Of a DNA stretch of 59,372 bases, positions 10,270-21,055 are shown piece after piece. A program made the translations under genes and the position numbers. The notes below the pieces were generated by a model. The model ran no database searches and was not told where the DNA came from. It saw only the letters and a program-made list of their open reading frames with translations. The first letter of the stretch is position 1. Every line of letters begins with the position of its first letter. The DNA comes from Ophiobolus disseminans (lineage: Eukaryota > Ascomycota > Dothideomycetes > Pleosporales > Phaeosphaeriaceae): contig MU006216.1 in NCBI GenBank assembly GCA_010093685.1, forward strand, positions 1,970,518-2,029,889. The letters run 5' to 3'.

Positions 10270-12310
10270 ATGACAACACTAGCAACCCTAAGGGCTACGG
10301 CCGGCAGTGCCGCGGTAGGGCCAACGACTAACCCCGCCTTATTAATCACTTAACAACAGGCACAGATTAAAGAACTCTAGGAAGCTATTCTAGCCATGAA
10401 GGCTCATGTGGAGGCTAGCTAGGCTAAGCCCCGCCTTAAGATAGCACCCCTAGAGAAGTTTAACGGCGAACTAGGAAACCTTAAAACGTTCCTTACGGGC
10501 ATGAAACTCTTCTGCAAATTTAATTATGCAGCTATCCCTAACGAACAAGACAAAATAATCTCAGCAGGCATGCACATAAAAGGCAAAGCTGCTCGATAGT
10601 TCTAACTATACATTGAAAAACATCTAGTAGGAGGATACACTAAGGAAACTGACAAGGACATATACAAACTGTTTAAAAGTTGGAGCTCCTTCGAGAAACA
10701 GATAAACAGGATGTTCAGAGCAGTAGACGAGGCCGCCGCAGCTACCTACAAGATAAACTAGATTAAGCAAGGAGAATTAGTTAAGAAGTACACAACGGAG
10801 TTCAAACAACTCTAGGCCTTAGTAGAATAGAGGGACGAAGCCCCACTCGTCAATGCCTACTACAACGGGTTAAAAGAATTTGTTAAGGATGAGCTAGTAA
10901 GGCAAGAACGTATCACCAAGCTTAGAGAGCTAATCGAGGCCGCTACACGCATTGACGAACGTTTCTAAGAAAGATTCTTAGAAAAGAAGCTTAGAGGACG
11001 GCAAGTCCCCCTAGTAAACAAAAACCGCTCACAGCTAAGCTACGACAAGAACGGAGACGTTATTATAAAGGCTAGAGTATCTAGAGAAAAGAACTAAGGC
11101 AAGAAGTTATAGAACAAGAAATCCTAAGGCAGGGATAAGCTTTCACTAGAAGAAAAGAAGCAGCGCTATAACACAGGCGCTTGCTTAAGGTGTAGAAAAC
11201 AAGGCTACTTTGCTAAAGAATGCGAAGAAGGAAAAACTAATAGCAAGGGTACCGCTGTACACACCGCTATAATGAGAACCGCAGCTAAGGAACGCCTTTT
11301 AGCGGAAGAAATCCTCCTTAGAATCATAAGAGGATCCTGCTAGATCTGCAATAATTATAGCTACCTAGGACTAGACTGCGAACAACCCTATTACCTCACG
11401 GATACCCGAACGACTTATAAGACTAGGCTAGCTCTTATAAAGGCAGCTGAAATACAGTACGGCATCTAGGACGAGGCCCTACAACACAACTTCCTCTCGA
11501 ATTAGCGAGACAGAATAGAGAGACTCCTAATACATCAAGAACGTTAGGCCGACCCTAAGTTCCTAGCCAACCTTGAAGAATCAGAAGGTAGCCAGACGGA
11601 CGAGGAGGTCTCTACCCTCGACCTAACGGAGCTTAAGATCGCTAACTAGGAAGAAAACCCCCTAGTATCTATTGACGCTAGGGTATACCTCAGCCGACAC
11701 TAAGCAGGCCTCTACGGCTACTGCGGATCGGAGGTTCACTAAGAAGCGACCTGCATGCTTAGGGAACACCCTATTAAGATTAACGCCCTAGGAATAACAC
11801 TACAACTAAGGACAAGATGTACTAAAAAGCAAAGAAACTTGTGGTACGAATGCACGCAAGACGATTACGGCTACTATACAGTTACTAAGCATTAGACAGG
11901 ATAGTACCTATCAAAAATAGAAGAAATAGCCGACGGAAAGACTAGCTACATAGGCTACTCGGAAGTATGCTTAGACCTAACCTGCGAACGGCACATATCC
12001 CTCGTAAGACACGAACTATTAGAATAGATAAGCTGCGATTAGAATGATGTTAGGATAGAATGCAGCTTCTATTATTTCTAGAAACACGCTGTAACTATAG
12101 ACTAAAAAGCGTTTACGTACAAATACCTTGACAAGGACGAGTGCAACGACCCCCCCTGCAGGATCTACGATATAGAAGCAGTAGGAGTGTCTGAACAGAC
12201 AAAAAACTAGAACGCTACTAGGAATAGGGTTCCCTCGGGCAAATAGCCTCTATGCGAACCTAGAAAGTAGCGGCGGCAAGCGGCTACTCCCCGAGATTAC
12301 ACGCAGACGT
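10270..12310 (+). pseudogene. Gypsy-1 gag with a long Cys-rich extension (RIP-broken)
   Basis: An ATG at 10270 opens a gag-like frame interrupted only by TAG/TAA at likely Gln positions. A CCHC zinc knuckle (CLRCRKQGYFAKEC) lies near 11188-11230. About 300 codons then continue in the same frame with many cysteines (CQICNNYSYLGLDC near 11340, YCGSEVHQEATC near 11720, ECTQDDYGYY near 11850, CLDLTCERH near 11970). The frame stops at TGA near 12308 and the protease begins in the -1 frame, an arrangement usual for gag/pol. The extension is not part of a standard gag and I do not recognise it. Confidence 0.7.
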
Positions 12311-15300
12311 GACAATCGACGGCAAAACTCTTACAGCGCTTATTAACAGCGGAGCTAAGAAAACAGTTATCTCCTCGTATTAGATAATGAAAAGCGGAAT
12401 AGGGTTCCGAACTAAAGACTAACTATACCCTATAGTTATGATCGACGATTCCCTAATCTAGTATAGCGGAGGAATAATTAATCTTAAGACAGAGAAGGTT
12501 ACACTAAACGTTAACGGCATTACTAATGCGTTGCACATCGACATTATAAGACTAGAAGACCTAGATATAGTAATCGGTTTCGATTAGCTTAGGAAGCACA
12601 ATCCCGCTATTAACTAGCGTAACCGAATAATACGCGGCAAAGGTTAAGCGACTAAGATAGCTGGCGTAAGACACCTATCTTCTAAACCCACGACACCTAA
12701 GGTAGGGCGGGTTAGAACAATATCCTCTTGTAAAATGGCAAGGATCTACAAGAAGAACCTAGCGGCAGTGCAGGTTCTATAGGTTAGACAAGCGGGCTCT
12801 AGTGCGGAGAAGCCGCAAGTTGTTATCCTAAACGAGTATAAGGAATTCCAGGACCTGTTCGAGGATCAGAAGGAACTTAAGACTCTTCTAGAGCACAAGG
12901 AATAGGATCACAAGATCTACCTTGAAGGACTACTTCTAAAAACTAAAGGACTACGGCCGATGTCCTAAGAGCAGGAAACTAAACTAAGGAAGTTTATTAA
13001 GCTTAATATTAAAAGAGGTTTCATCCGCCCTAGTAAAAGCCTAGTGGGCTCGCTAATTCTGTATATCCTAAAACCTAACAGGGAACTACGCATGTGCGTA
13101 GACTTCAGAAGGATCAACGATGCTACAAGAAAGGACCGCTACCTGTTACTACTTATCTAGAAGCTTATAGACCGGCTCCGAGGGGCTAAGTGGTTTACAA
13201 AATTCGACATCTAAGAAGGATTTTACCGAATTAGGATCGCAGAAGGTCACGAATAGAAAACCGCTTTCCGAACTAGATATAGATTATTTAAGTTTATAGT
13301 TATGCCCTTCGGACTCACTAATGCACCGGCAACCTTTTAAGCAGTGATAAACGCTGCGCTACATAAATACTTAGACGTCTTTGTAATAGCATACCTTGAC
13401 GACGTGCTAGTCTACTTAAGCGGTACACTAGAAGAACACGTTAAACACGTTAAGAAGGTACTCCTTAAACTAAGAGAATACAACCTTTAGGTCTAGAGAT
13501 TAAAATGCGAATTCTATGTTATAAGGACAAAATTCCTCGGATTTGTAATCTCTAGGGATTAAATTGAGATAGATCTATCTAAGCTAGATACTATTAAGAA
13601 CTGGGAAACACTAAAGACTGTTAAGCAAGTTTAGTCCTTCCTTGGTTTTGCTAACTTCTATCGGAAATTTATCTAAGGATATTCCTAAGTAACCGCTCCA
13701 CTCACGGAGGTTACAAAGAAGGAGAAAGAATTCTCCTAGGGCCTAGAACAAGAGAAGGCTTTCGAGCTGCTTAAAGAAAGATTCACAACGGCACCCTTCC
13801 TTGCAATGTTTAACCCCGAACTACAACTGTTAGTGGACACTAACGCGTCCGATTTCGCATTAGGAGCAATCCTACACCAGAAAGGAGAAGATAGTAAAAC
13901 CAGACTAGTGTTTTACTATTCCAGGAAATTCTCCGCACCAGAACTCAACTACGATGTGTATAAAAAGGAACTTCTTGCAATCGTAGAAGCCCTAAAAGGA
14001 TAGAAACCCTAACTTCTCGGACCTAAGTACTAGGTCTAAATCTTTTCAGATCACTAGAACCTCACAAGTTTCACTACGACCAAAGACCTAGGCCGTAGGC
14101 AGACAAGGTAGGCTAAAACTCTCGCCTAGTATAACTTCAAGATCTATCACCGCAAAGGAAAAGACAACGCCGCTGCAGACGCTATTAGCCGGAGACCCGA
14201 CTATGTCATTAACAAAAAACTAGCTAGCAACGCAATCCTACGAATAGATCAAGATAGAGGACTAGTTTACAACTAGCTAAAGAAAATTCAAGTAGCAGCT
14301 GCACGAACAACGGCCGTTTAGAACGAATAGGCAGAACGCCTAGAAGAAACACTAGTAGACTTCAGAGACTACAGCGAGCGGTCAGCTAACGAAAGAGAAA
14401 TACACGACGAAGTCTATGACACGAAAAGGAAGTTTATGCTAGACGAACTTAAGATAGAGTTAATCTAGGACCTACACAACTCTCCCTAGTATAGTTACCT
14501 AGGCACGGAAGTTATGTGCGATAAAATCTCTAGAGACTACGCAATGACTAACCTCCGCGCTACAGTTAAGGAAGTAATAGACAACTGCCTTAAATGCTAG
14601 CAGAACAAGCCTAAGCGACATAAGCCTTATAGCTTACTACAGGCAATCTTAGTACTAGAACGACCCTAGAGCGTGGTCACAATAGACTTTATTGTTAAGT
14701 TACTACTCTTAGTCGAGTTAGGATTAGAGAGAGTTTGCGACACAATCCTAGTGATCGTGTGCAAAACTAGCAAATACGCCTACTTTATCCCAACAAATAA
14801 AGCAATTACAGCGGCTAACCTCTCTTACGAAGTAATCAGGACGCTTACAGCAAATTACGGGATGCTAGACAAGTTCATCACGGACCGCGATAAGCTGTTC
14901 ACGTTAGCATTTTGGAAAACGCTTTAGGCACGGCTAGGAGCCGCTAACAAGCTGTCAACCAGCTTCTATCCGCAGACAGACGGACAAACCGAACGTACGA
15001 ATCAAACACTAGAGCAATACCTCCGCATTTCGCCTTTAATAGCGCTAAGTCAGCAACTACGGGATACTCGCTATTCTACGCCAATTATGGGTACGAGCCT
15101 AAGGCATACGGCTCCACTAAGGACCCAGAAAGCATATCTGAAGAAGCTAGGCTTAAAACAGAACAGCTTAAGGAACTCTACAGGATTCTGAGCGAAAATA
15201 TCGCAAGAAGAAACACCAAAACAACAGAGTATACCAACAGGAAAAGAATCGAGGGACCGACCTTTAAAGAGGGGGATAAAGTTTTACTCTCCCGAAAAAA

Positions 15301-15722
15301 CATCCGCACAAAAAAACCTAGCAGCAAACTTAACAACCTAAGACTTAGACTATTCAAAGTCATCAAACAAAAAGGACCCGTTAACTATAAGTTACAGCTA
15401 CCTAAATTAATGCGGATACACCTAGTTTTCTATGTCTCACTCTTAGAGCCCGCACTAGAGGAAGCACCTCTCCTCTAAGACGTTGAGTTGGAACTAGAAG
15501 AAGAATTCTACGTTGAAAGCATCTAAGGACTACAGAAGTTTAAGGGTTAGTAGAAGTACCTTGTCAAATAGACAGGATGGCCTACCGAACAAAACACGTG
15601 GGAACCTCCTAAGCACCTAAGGAAACAGGCAGTTTAGGCCCTAGTGAACGACTTTCACCAAAAGAACCTAGGAATCCAGGATCTAAGAAAGACTGCGAAA
15701 GGTCAAGACCCTCCTAGTTAAA
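12305..15722 (+). pseudogene. Gypsy-1 pol: protease, RT, RNase H, integrase, chromodomain (RIP-broken)
   Basis: The order visible is protease (INSGAKKTVISS near 12340, with Asn where catalytic Asp is usual), reverse transcriptase (CVDFRRINDATRKDRY near 13095, YLDDVLVY near 13395), RNase H (an open stretch at 13806-14003 with DTNASDFALGAIL and YKKELLAIVEALK), integrase (TDRDKLF and a QTDGQTERTNQTLEQYL segment near 14880-15020) and a C-terminal chromodomain near 15500-15630 (YLVKQTGWPTEQNTWEPPKHL-like after reading TAG as Gln). It is a chromovirus-type polyprotein and cannot be translated through. Confidence 0.85.
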
Positions 15723-16223
15723 GGCAGCGGAAGAAACCGCAGTTAAGGATGTCGGCGATGCGGACTCCTCGACAATAGAGGCACTGGCAGCCTTATCTAG
15801 CTCCTCCTGCTCTAACCGCTCTAGCTCCTCAAGAGAAGACATATCGCGAGCCACGTAGTCGGCCTCACGACGATCTAACAAGTTAAGCTGCTTCCGCAGC
15901 CGACTTTCTTTTGCAAACAGCGCTTTAGCACGCGCTCTCCTCTCCTTAAATTCCCGAGACTGCTCCGCCTGAGTTTCCCGCAGTTAGCTACGCAGGCGGT
16001 CACGGCTCTTCTCTAGGGACGACTAGTTCGAATCAGAGGTCCACAAACTACAACGAGTGCTATAAGAGATACACTTAGAGTAGGCAGAAGAAGACTTCGA
16101 TAGGACACACGCACGACTAACCTTCTCACAGGATAAACACGGCTTCATTACGAGACGACCAGACCGAAGCACACGGTCACTAAGTTGGTGTTTGCGTTCC
16201 ACAGGGGTACGTGCTGGAGGCAT
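15609..16223 (-). pseudogene. Antisense accessory ORF of Gypsy-1, Zn2Cys6-spaced coiled-coil protein (RIP-broken)
   Basis: An ATG at 16223 (minus strand) opens a 205-codon frame to TAG at 15609-15611, with only a few internal TAG/TAA codons. It lies between pol and the 3' LTR on the opposite strand and overlaps the last ~110 bp of pol. Residues about 29-59 have cysteine spacing 2-6-8-2-6 (CLSCEKVSRAC, then CISYSTRC), with Tyr in place of the fourth cysteine. A long Arg/Glu/Leu-rich segment likely to form a coiled coil follows. The protein resembles the Gypsy-2 antisense product in position, strand and motif. The upstream half to the first stop is still open. Confidence 0.62.
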
Positions 16224-16368
16224 GTCGAAAATCAGAAAAGGTTTTGAAGAAACAAGGAGGGAGAGACAGCAGGAAGGGGAACGCCTACCTTTGTACCTCG
16301 CCACAGAACAACGGCACAAAAGCCAAACAGCAGGGTTGTCGGGACGTTAACCTTAAAAGGGGAGCGAG

Positions 16369-16932
16369 TGTTACGGACACCTCACAGCAGATGTACTCGC
16401 GTCTAGGCAATGACAGTAATAAGGAATCAGCCGCAGGTAAGCCACAGGGCCCGGGAAAGAATGACACAGGATGCCCCGCGCTTAGCGGGTCACGTGACCC
16501 GCTAGCGCGTACTGCCTGCAGTAGCGCGTTCTGCAGCCTTGGCAGCGTTCTGCTAGCAGAACGCCAGAAGGATAGCAGAATAGCACGAATTGCGGCAGAA
16601 CGGAATACAGGACAAGACGAAGAATAGGACTATATAGCAGAGGAGGATCTCTTAGGTTATGGTTTCTCTTCGTAGTCAATCTTCCATAGATAGTCAGTGC
16701 AAGGTCTCTTTACCTAAATTGAATATCTATTACACTCTCGCAGTGTTGGTTGAAGCTTCGCAAGAACGACCCCTCGTTGTCTGTCCCGAACTTACAGAAG
16801 CCCTACTATCAGCGCTACACCTCCTTGTCATCCTCCCGCCTACCTAAGGTTAAGAGCCTGGAACACCCGAACTCGTGTGAGACCGGACAAGCCAGGACCT
16901 CAGAGAAGTATAGGAGAACACCGTTGATAACA
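16369..16932 (+). repeat. 3' LTR of Gypsy-1
   Basis: A direct repeat of 9701-10245, followed by the CTATA duplication. The palindrome centred on CACGTG lies at about 16483-16502. Confidence 0.92.
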
Positions 16933-16971
16933 CTATAGACGTATTGCTTGCTATCTTAAGGGTGTTTAAAG

Positions 16972-17456
16972 TGTGAAGGTGCTTAGAAGTAGAGAGGATA
17001 TCTCTAGTGTTCTAAGGAACTAGGGTTAAGTTTCGCAGATAGGCAAGCAGAGGGTTGTAGCAGTTCTAACCGGGAGAACAGAGAGGACTGTCACAGGGGA
17101 TTCACTATAATAATTAGAGTTACTAGGAAGGCTGTATCAAGATCGCTGTATTAAGTTGAACACGATAAGCTGTAGGAGCTCAACGTAGGTGTCTATATAC
17201 TTGCGTACTATTGTTTAGTAGACTGCTATTGCAGGATAGTCTGCTATCCTAAGATAGTCTGCTATCCTAAGATAGTCTGCTATCCTAAGATAGTCTGCTA
17301 TCCTAAGATAGTCTGCTATTGCAAGATAGGCTGCTATTGCGCGATAGTCTGCCTTAGCGTGATAGTAGTCACGTAACATAGTTGCACTGCCCCACTTCGG
17401 GCGGGATGATTGTCCTCACCCGAACAATCAATACGTCCCGACCTTTGTTCGTAACA
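16972..17456 (-). repeat. Right (5') LTR of Gypsy-2
   Basis: This 485-bp LTR is followed by the AGGCG duplication. It contains four tandem copies of an 18-bp unit (TAGTCTGCTATCCTAAGA) at about 17236-17318 and flanking variants of it. It also shows the undisturbed version of the site into which the TRIM inserted in the left LTR. Confidence 0.9.
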
Positions 17457-17461
17457 AGGCG

Positions 17462-17672
17462 CAGTAATCGTAGCTTTAGGCTGGGTTTCTCGCAGTTGTG
17501 ACTCGAACGTAGCCTCGTTTTCGGGGCCTAGGGAGCTGTTTTAGGGGCTGTTCTAGCTCTAGGACGCGTTAACAACAATAGGCTGCAACCTACTGCCTTT
17601 TGCGGTAGTTTTGCGACGTTTAGCAGGCCTAGATACGTGGTTTCGAGCGCGTTTAGTGCTGAGCGGCGGCAT
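17462..17672 (-). pseudogene. hAT-1 transposase, N-terminal piece
   Basis: An ATG at 17672 (minus strand) opens a basic N-terminus starting MPPLSTKRARNHVSRPAKRR, typical of the nuclear-targeting leader of fungal hAT transposases. Within 130 bases it meets TAG and TAA stops where Gln codons would fit. The frame continues at 2824 on the other side of Gypsy-2. It is broken and not expected to be functional. Confidence 0.6.
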
Positions 17673-17798
17673 AGCGATGATCCAAATAAGGCAAAGCACT
17701 AAAACAACAGCCGCAATTAGGTCGATAGAGCCAAAACAGCACTAAAACAGCACCTGCAAAAGATAGGATGACGCGGAAATAAGGTGCTAAGGCCACTA

Positions 17799-19416
17799 GG
17801 CGTTGCAATAATTCGTGTCCGATTAGCTAAGCGAGGCCCCCACCAAACATTTGAACACTATCAACATCCTATCTTCAACATAATACAATATACCTCAATA
17901 TTGCTTGAATTTTGTCATAGCTAATGCATATGAAAGCCCTCATACTCCTATACAAGACGAAATTCTTACTATTCCTGATACAGAAGAGCGAAGCCATTAT
18001 TTCTGGCATTACGATCACTGACGTCATAACGAGACTCTACAGGAGGTAGCTAATGCCCACGGTATCTTAGAACGTACAGGACTGCGTTGGAGGCAGGAGA
18101 GAGAGCAGTTTAGCAATGGCCGACGTACAAGGAAGCAGAAAGCTCAGCAGAAAGGCCATAAGCTTGGTCAGCCGTACAGAGTCAGCTAAGAGCAGCTTTA
18201 AAGTCTGCTAACTGGCAAAGAGAACCCTGTTCGAGACGCTCCAATACCTGTTCAAAAACGCGTAAATAACGTCCCTCTATGCCCTTAGGCCCTCCGCTAT
18301 AACCTTAGCAATCGTGAGGACGCGCACCTATACGCTGCAGCCTATTCAGATGAGATCTCTGTTGCAAATAAACGCGCGCGCGTACGCTATGGCAACAACT
18401 ATAAAGAGGAGCCTATCTGAGGCTTCTAGGATACTGTTTACTTTACAGATGAGGCTCATTTCAACCCAACAGAGAGCTTCCAGCAGCCTCGTATTCTGCG
18501 TAGGAAGGGAGAGCGCCTAAAGCTAGGAAACGTTTGTACGAGGAAGAAGCGAAAGGCAACACCTCTAACGCTGCATATGTACGCCTCTATAAACTGGAAC
18601 TTCAAGAGCCCTCTCTGCTTCTATAACGATAAGAAGGACATGCTGAAGCCTCTAAAACAGCCTCCAAAACCTCGAAGAAGCAAGTACAAAACAGACGATT
18701 AATACTATGAGAGGGTGAAGGAATAGGAGGCTACTAGGCCTCCACCTCTCGAAGTACAAGGCTCTGGCCACTATATAATGCAGCAGTACTACGCGTCAAA
18801 CGTCCTTCTAACGTACATTAGATATATACATGAAGCTCGCCTCTAGGAGCCTCGATCGTGGCTGCTTTAGGAGGATAACGACCTATCGCACGGCACAAAA
18901 AGTAGAGATAACGTTGCAGAAAACCTGCGGCAGGCTAACTAGATTGCTGTTATCCTTCACCCAGGACAGAGCCCTGATCTAAACCCTATTGAAGGCATTT
19001 GGCTCATCCTAAAACAACGTGCAAAACGACGTATTCAGTATCCTAAGGATGGTCAAAAAGCGTGGGATGGTACAAAGACTCACTTAAAGGAGATACTACA
19101 GGAAGTTTGGGCTTCAATAACGTTAGAACAGATCAGAGATCGGATTGTTGAAATGCCTGAGAGGTGCTCTGAGCTATCTGTTAACGGTGGAGGGAAGATC
19201 CGCTCTGCAACCTGGTAGAAACGCGACTGCAACACTAGAAAACGCTTCAGTATAGGCCTCTATATAGCTATTTACAGCCTCATGTGCCTATCATCAATTT
19301 TGAGCCAAAATGGCTGTGATTCCGACTTTGTTAGAGCAATTGTATGGTGGTGGTGAAGATGAGGCATTTTGGTGAGGGCCTCGCTTAGCTAATCGGACAC
19401 GAATTATTGCAACGCC
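17799..19416 (+). mobile_element. Mariner-1: Tc1/mariner-type DNA transposon with 49-bp inverted repeats
   Basis: The inverted repeats are 17799-17847 and 19368-19416, nearly identical over 49 bp (GGCGTTGCAATAATTCGTG...). The left flank is TA; the right flank reads TG where TA is expected. The element inserted into the 5' non-coding part of hAT-1. It holds one broken DDE transposase. Confidence 0.85.
17950..19218 (+). pseudogene. Mariner-1 DDE transposase (broken)
   Basis: The C-terminal two thirds read clearly: first catalytic Asp in FTDEAHFNP (near 18440), second in EDNDLSHG (near 18875), and the Glu in HPGQSPDLNPIEGIWL (near 18958-19010). This is the Tc1/mariner DDE_3-type core. Several TAG/TAA codons and at least one frame change in the N-terminal part inactivate it. 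The frame ends at TAG 19216-19218 in SATW. Confidence 0.8.
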
Positions 19417-19682
19417 TGGTGAGGCTGTTTGGGGGCTGACTAAGCTAACTGCAACACCAGAAACCTGTCGCGAGATCGATCCCCCACCAAAACCTCAGCC
19501 TCATGGTCAAAAGCACCCGTACCTGGCCCAGGTACCAAGCTGTCCAAGCTTTGTTAAGCAAGCCTCACTTTTAAGCTTGGCTCGGCTTGCAAAACTGGCT
19601 ACCGCAGCTTGGCTTGGCTCGGATTGGTTTGACCAAGCTGTGACAAGCAAGTACTTGTAAGCGGCTTGCTTGTTGACAACTG

Positions 19683-21055
19683 TGCACCAGATGACCCACC
19701 GCATTCGAAAACTGTAGTCGTACCGATCAAATATAATCTGTTACGATATACCAGCTGCAGCCAAATAGCGATTCTCCAGTCCACGGCTCGAAGCGCTACA
19801 TACACATTTAGTGGCAGACATGTGCGCAGCATACATGAAGCTCGATGCCGCCCAACCTGTACATAGGTAACAAGATGGTCTCTATCTTGCATGTGCAGCA
19901 CCAGAGCTGTAATTGAGTATCCTCATCTTCATCCTGTTGAGTGAGAGTTGGACACTAAGAACAACACGGCATACCCAACTCCAAAGGTTGCTGGAAGCTT
20001 CTAAACTCCACACAGTTAGGAAGACTATGGAGCCAACATACTGCGGGGCTGTGCAATGCTAGCTGCCGTATACATTTCCTCCATCGACACGCAAATCGAA
20101 ATTACAGGTGGCACCCCGTTCTCGTACGAGTATCTCTTTGGACTTCTGTACTCCTAAAAGGCATTCGATACGGATGATACATGGACTCGCTTACAATCGG
20201 CTCCAAACACTGGAGGTGGGACCATTCAAAAAATGATAATGGTGGGACAGTGGGGATGGCGGGCTGCGTTGCCCTGAAGTAGAATTGTACGTAAAGCGGC
20301 ATTTGCTACCTAGGTAGCTACTTTTGACCGCCACCGTCAACAATCATTTGCGGGTGGAAATTCACGTGCGAATCTCGTGCGGTATTCGCATGCTCCAGCA
20401 AATTTTTGGATGTCTAACTCGACATCGTTTGAATCGATTATCGCACGCTATACCTGTAGTCGATTCGGTGCCTCAGGGCGCGTAAGGCTCGTCAGCAACA
20501 GCCGGTGGGCGCCGTCCCATTTAATTTTACCCACTAGGGCAAACTTAGCGGCCAGCTAAAGCGGCTGGGCGAACCAGAGCGCAAAGCTTGATGATCTACA
20601 GTCAACGGTTACGGAACGTTGTAGTTAGGACGTCACTGGGCGCCTTAGCCACAGACCTGGCGCCATTCAACCACGGCAACATACCCCCCTCCGTCCCAAA
20701 TGTTTGGGCAACTTTGCGCAGGGGTATCAGTGGAGTATATATTAGGCTGCGTTGCAGGAACATGAAAGATTATTCCATACATTCCTCGCGATATTTGGAT
20801 GCCATTTTTGAGAAGATTACGTTACGCCACAATACAAGCTTCTCCAAGCCTCACAAGCATCGTCTGCTTAATCAAATCCAAGTGAAGGTATAATCTATCG
20901 CCTCGAATCCCACTTCCACCGCTACTGCAGAGATACACGGCCATACCTACCTTCCGAGCCTCTGCAACAAACCCTTGAAGACATCCCTAGCGGCAACCGA
21001 AACGCCTCACTCTTCCCAAGCAACCGCCCGAACATTCCGCCGTCCTTGCACCAAG
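19683..21055. other. Intergenic region, no gene recognised
   Basis: Unique sequence between the hAT-1 end and the MFS gene, without the TAG-rich look of the transposons. Short open frames here show no recognisable motif. A TATA-like stretch (GAGTATATATTAGG) lies near 20731. Part of it is presumably the MFS promoter and leader. Confidence 0.5.

Larger units (their letters stand above)
9701..16932 (+). mobile_element. Gypsy-1: complete nested chromodomain Ty3/gypsy element
   Basis: LTRs lie at 9701-10245 (545 bp) and 16369-16932 (564 bp), beginning TGTTACGGACACC and ending TAATAACA or TGATAACA. The 5-bp target duplication CTATA stands at 9696-9700 and 16933-16937. A purine tract (AAAAGGGGAGCGAG) precedes the 3' LTR. 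Inside are gag, a Cys-rich extension, protease, reverse transcriptase, RNase H, integrase and chromodomain, then an antisense ORF. It inserted into the gag region of Gypsy-2 and so is younger than it. The structure is complete, but the coding regions are full of TAG/TAA. Confidence 0.93.
2830..17456 (-). mobile_element. Gypsy-2: reverse chromodomain Ty3/gypsy element containing nested TRIM and Gypsy-1
   Basis: LTRs lie at 2830-3736 (interrupted by the TRIM) and 16972-17456. Both begin TGTGAAGG and end GTAACA or ATAACA. The 5-bp target duplication AGGCG is present at 2825-2829 and 17457-17461. The internal part (3737-9700 plus 16933-16971) reads leftward as gag with a zinc knuckle, reverse transcriptase, RNase H, integrase and a C-terminal chromodomain. 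An extra ORF on the plus strand, 3872-4462, lies between pol and the 3' LTR. Gypsy-1 landed near the start of gag. Stops are mostly TAG/TAA, as expected from RIP. Confidence 0.92.
2396..19682 (-). mobile_element. hAT-1: reverse-oriented hAT-like DNA transposon, split by three nested insertions
   Basis: The element starts at 19682 and reads leftward. Its end reads CAGT...CAACAAGCAAGCCG on the minus strand, matching the start of hAT-2 at 40806. The subterminal 150 bp is rich in GGCTTG/CAAGCC repeats, a hAT habit. Mariner-1 (17799-19416) sits between the terminus and the ORF. Gypsy-2 (2830-17456) splits the ORF, and Copia-1 cuts the left side at 2395. Joining the hAT pieces across Gypsy-2 with one AGGCG removed restores a continuous reading frame. 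The distal transposase domain is not in the window. Confidence 0.7.

Noticed and set aside
20377..20893. Small ORFs of 60-101 codons upstream of the MFS gene
   Set aside because: No family motif, no supported start context and no codon pattern that distinguishes them from noise.
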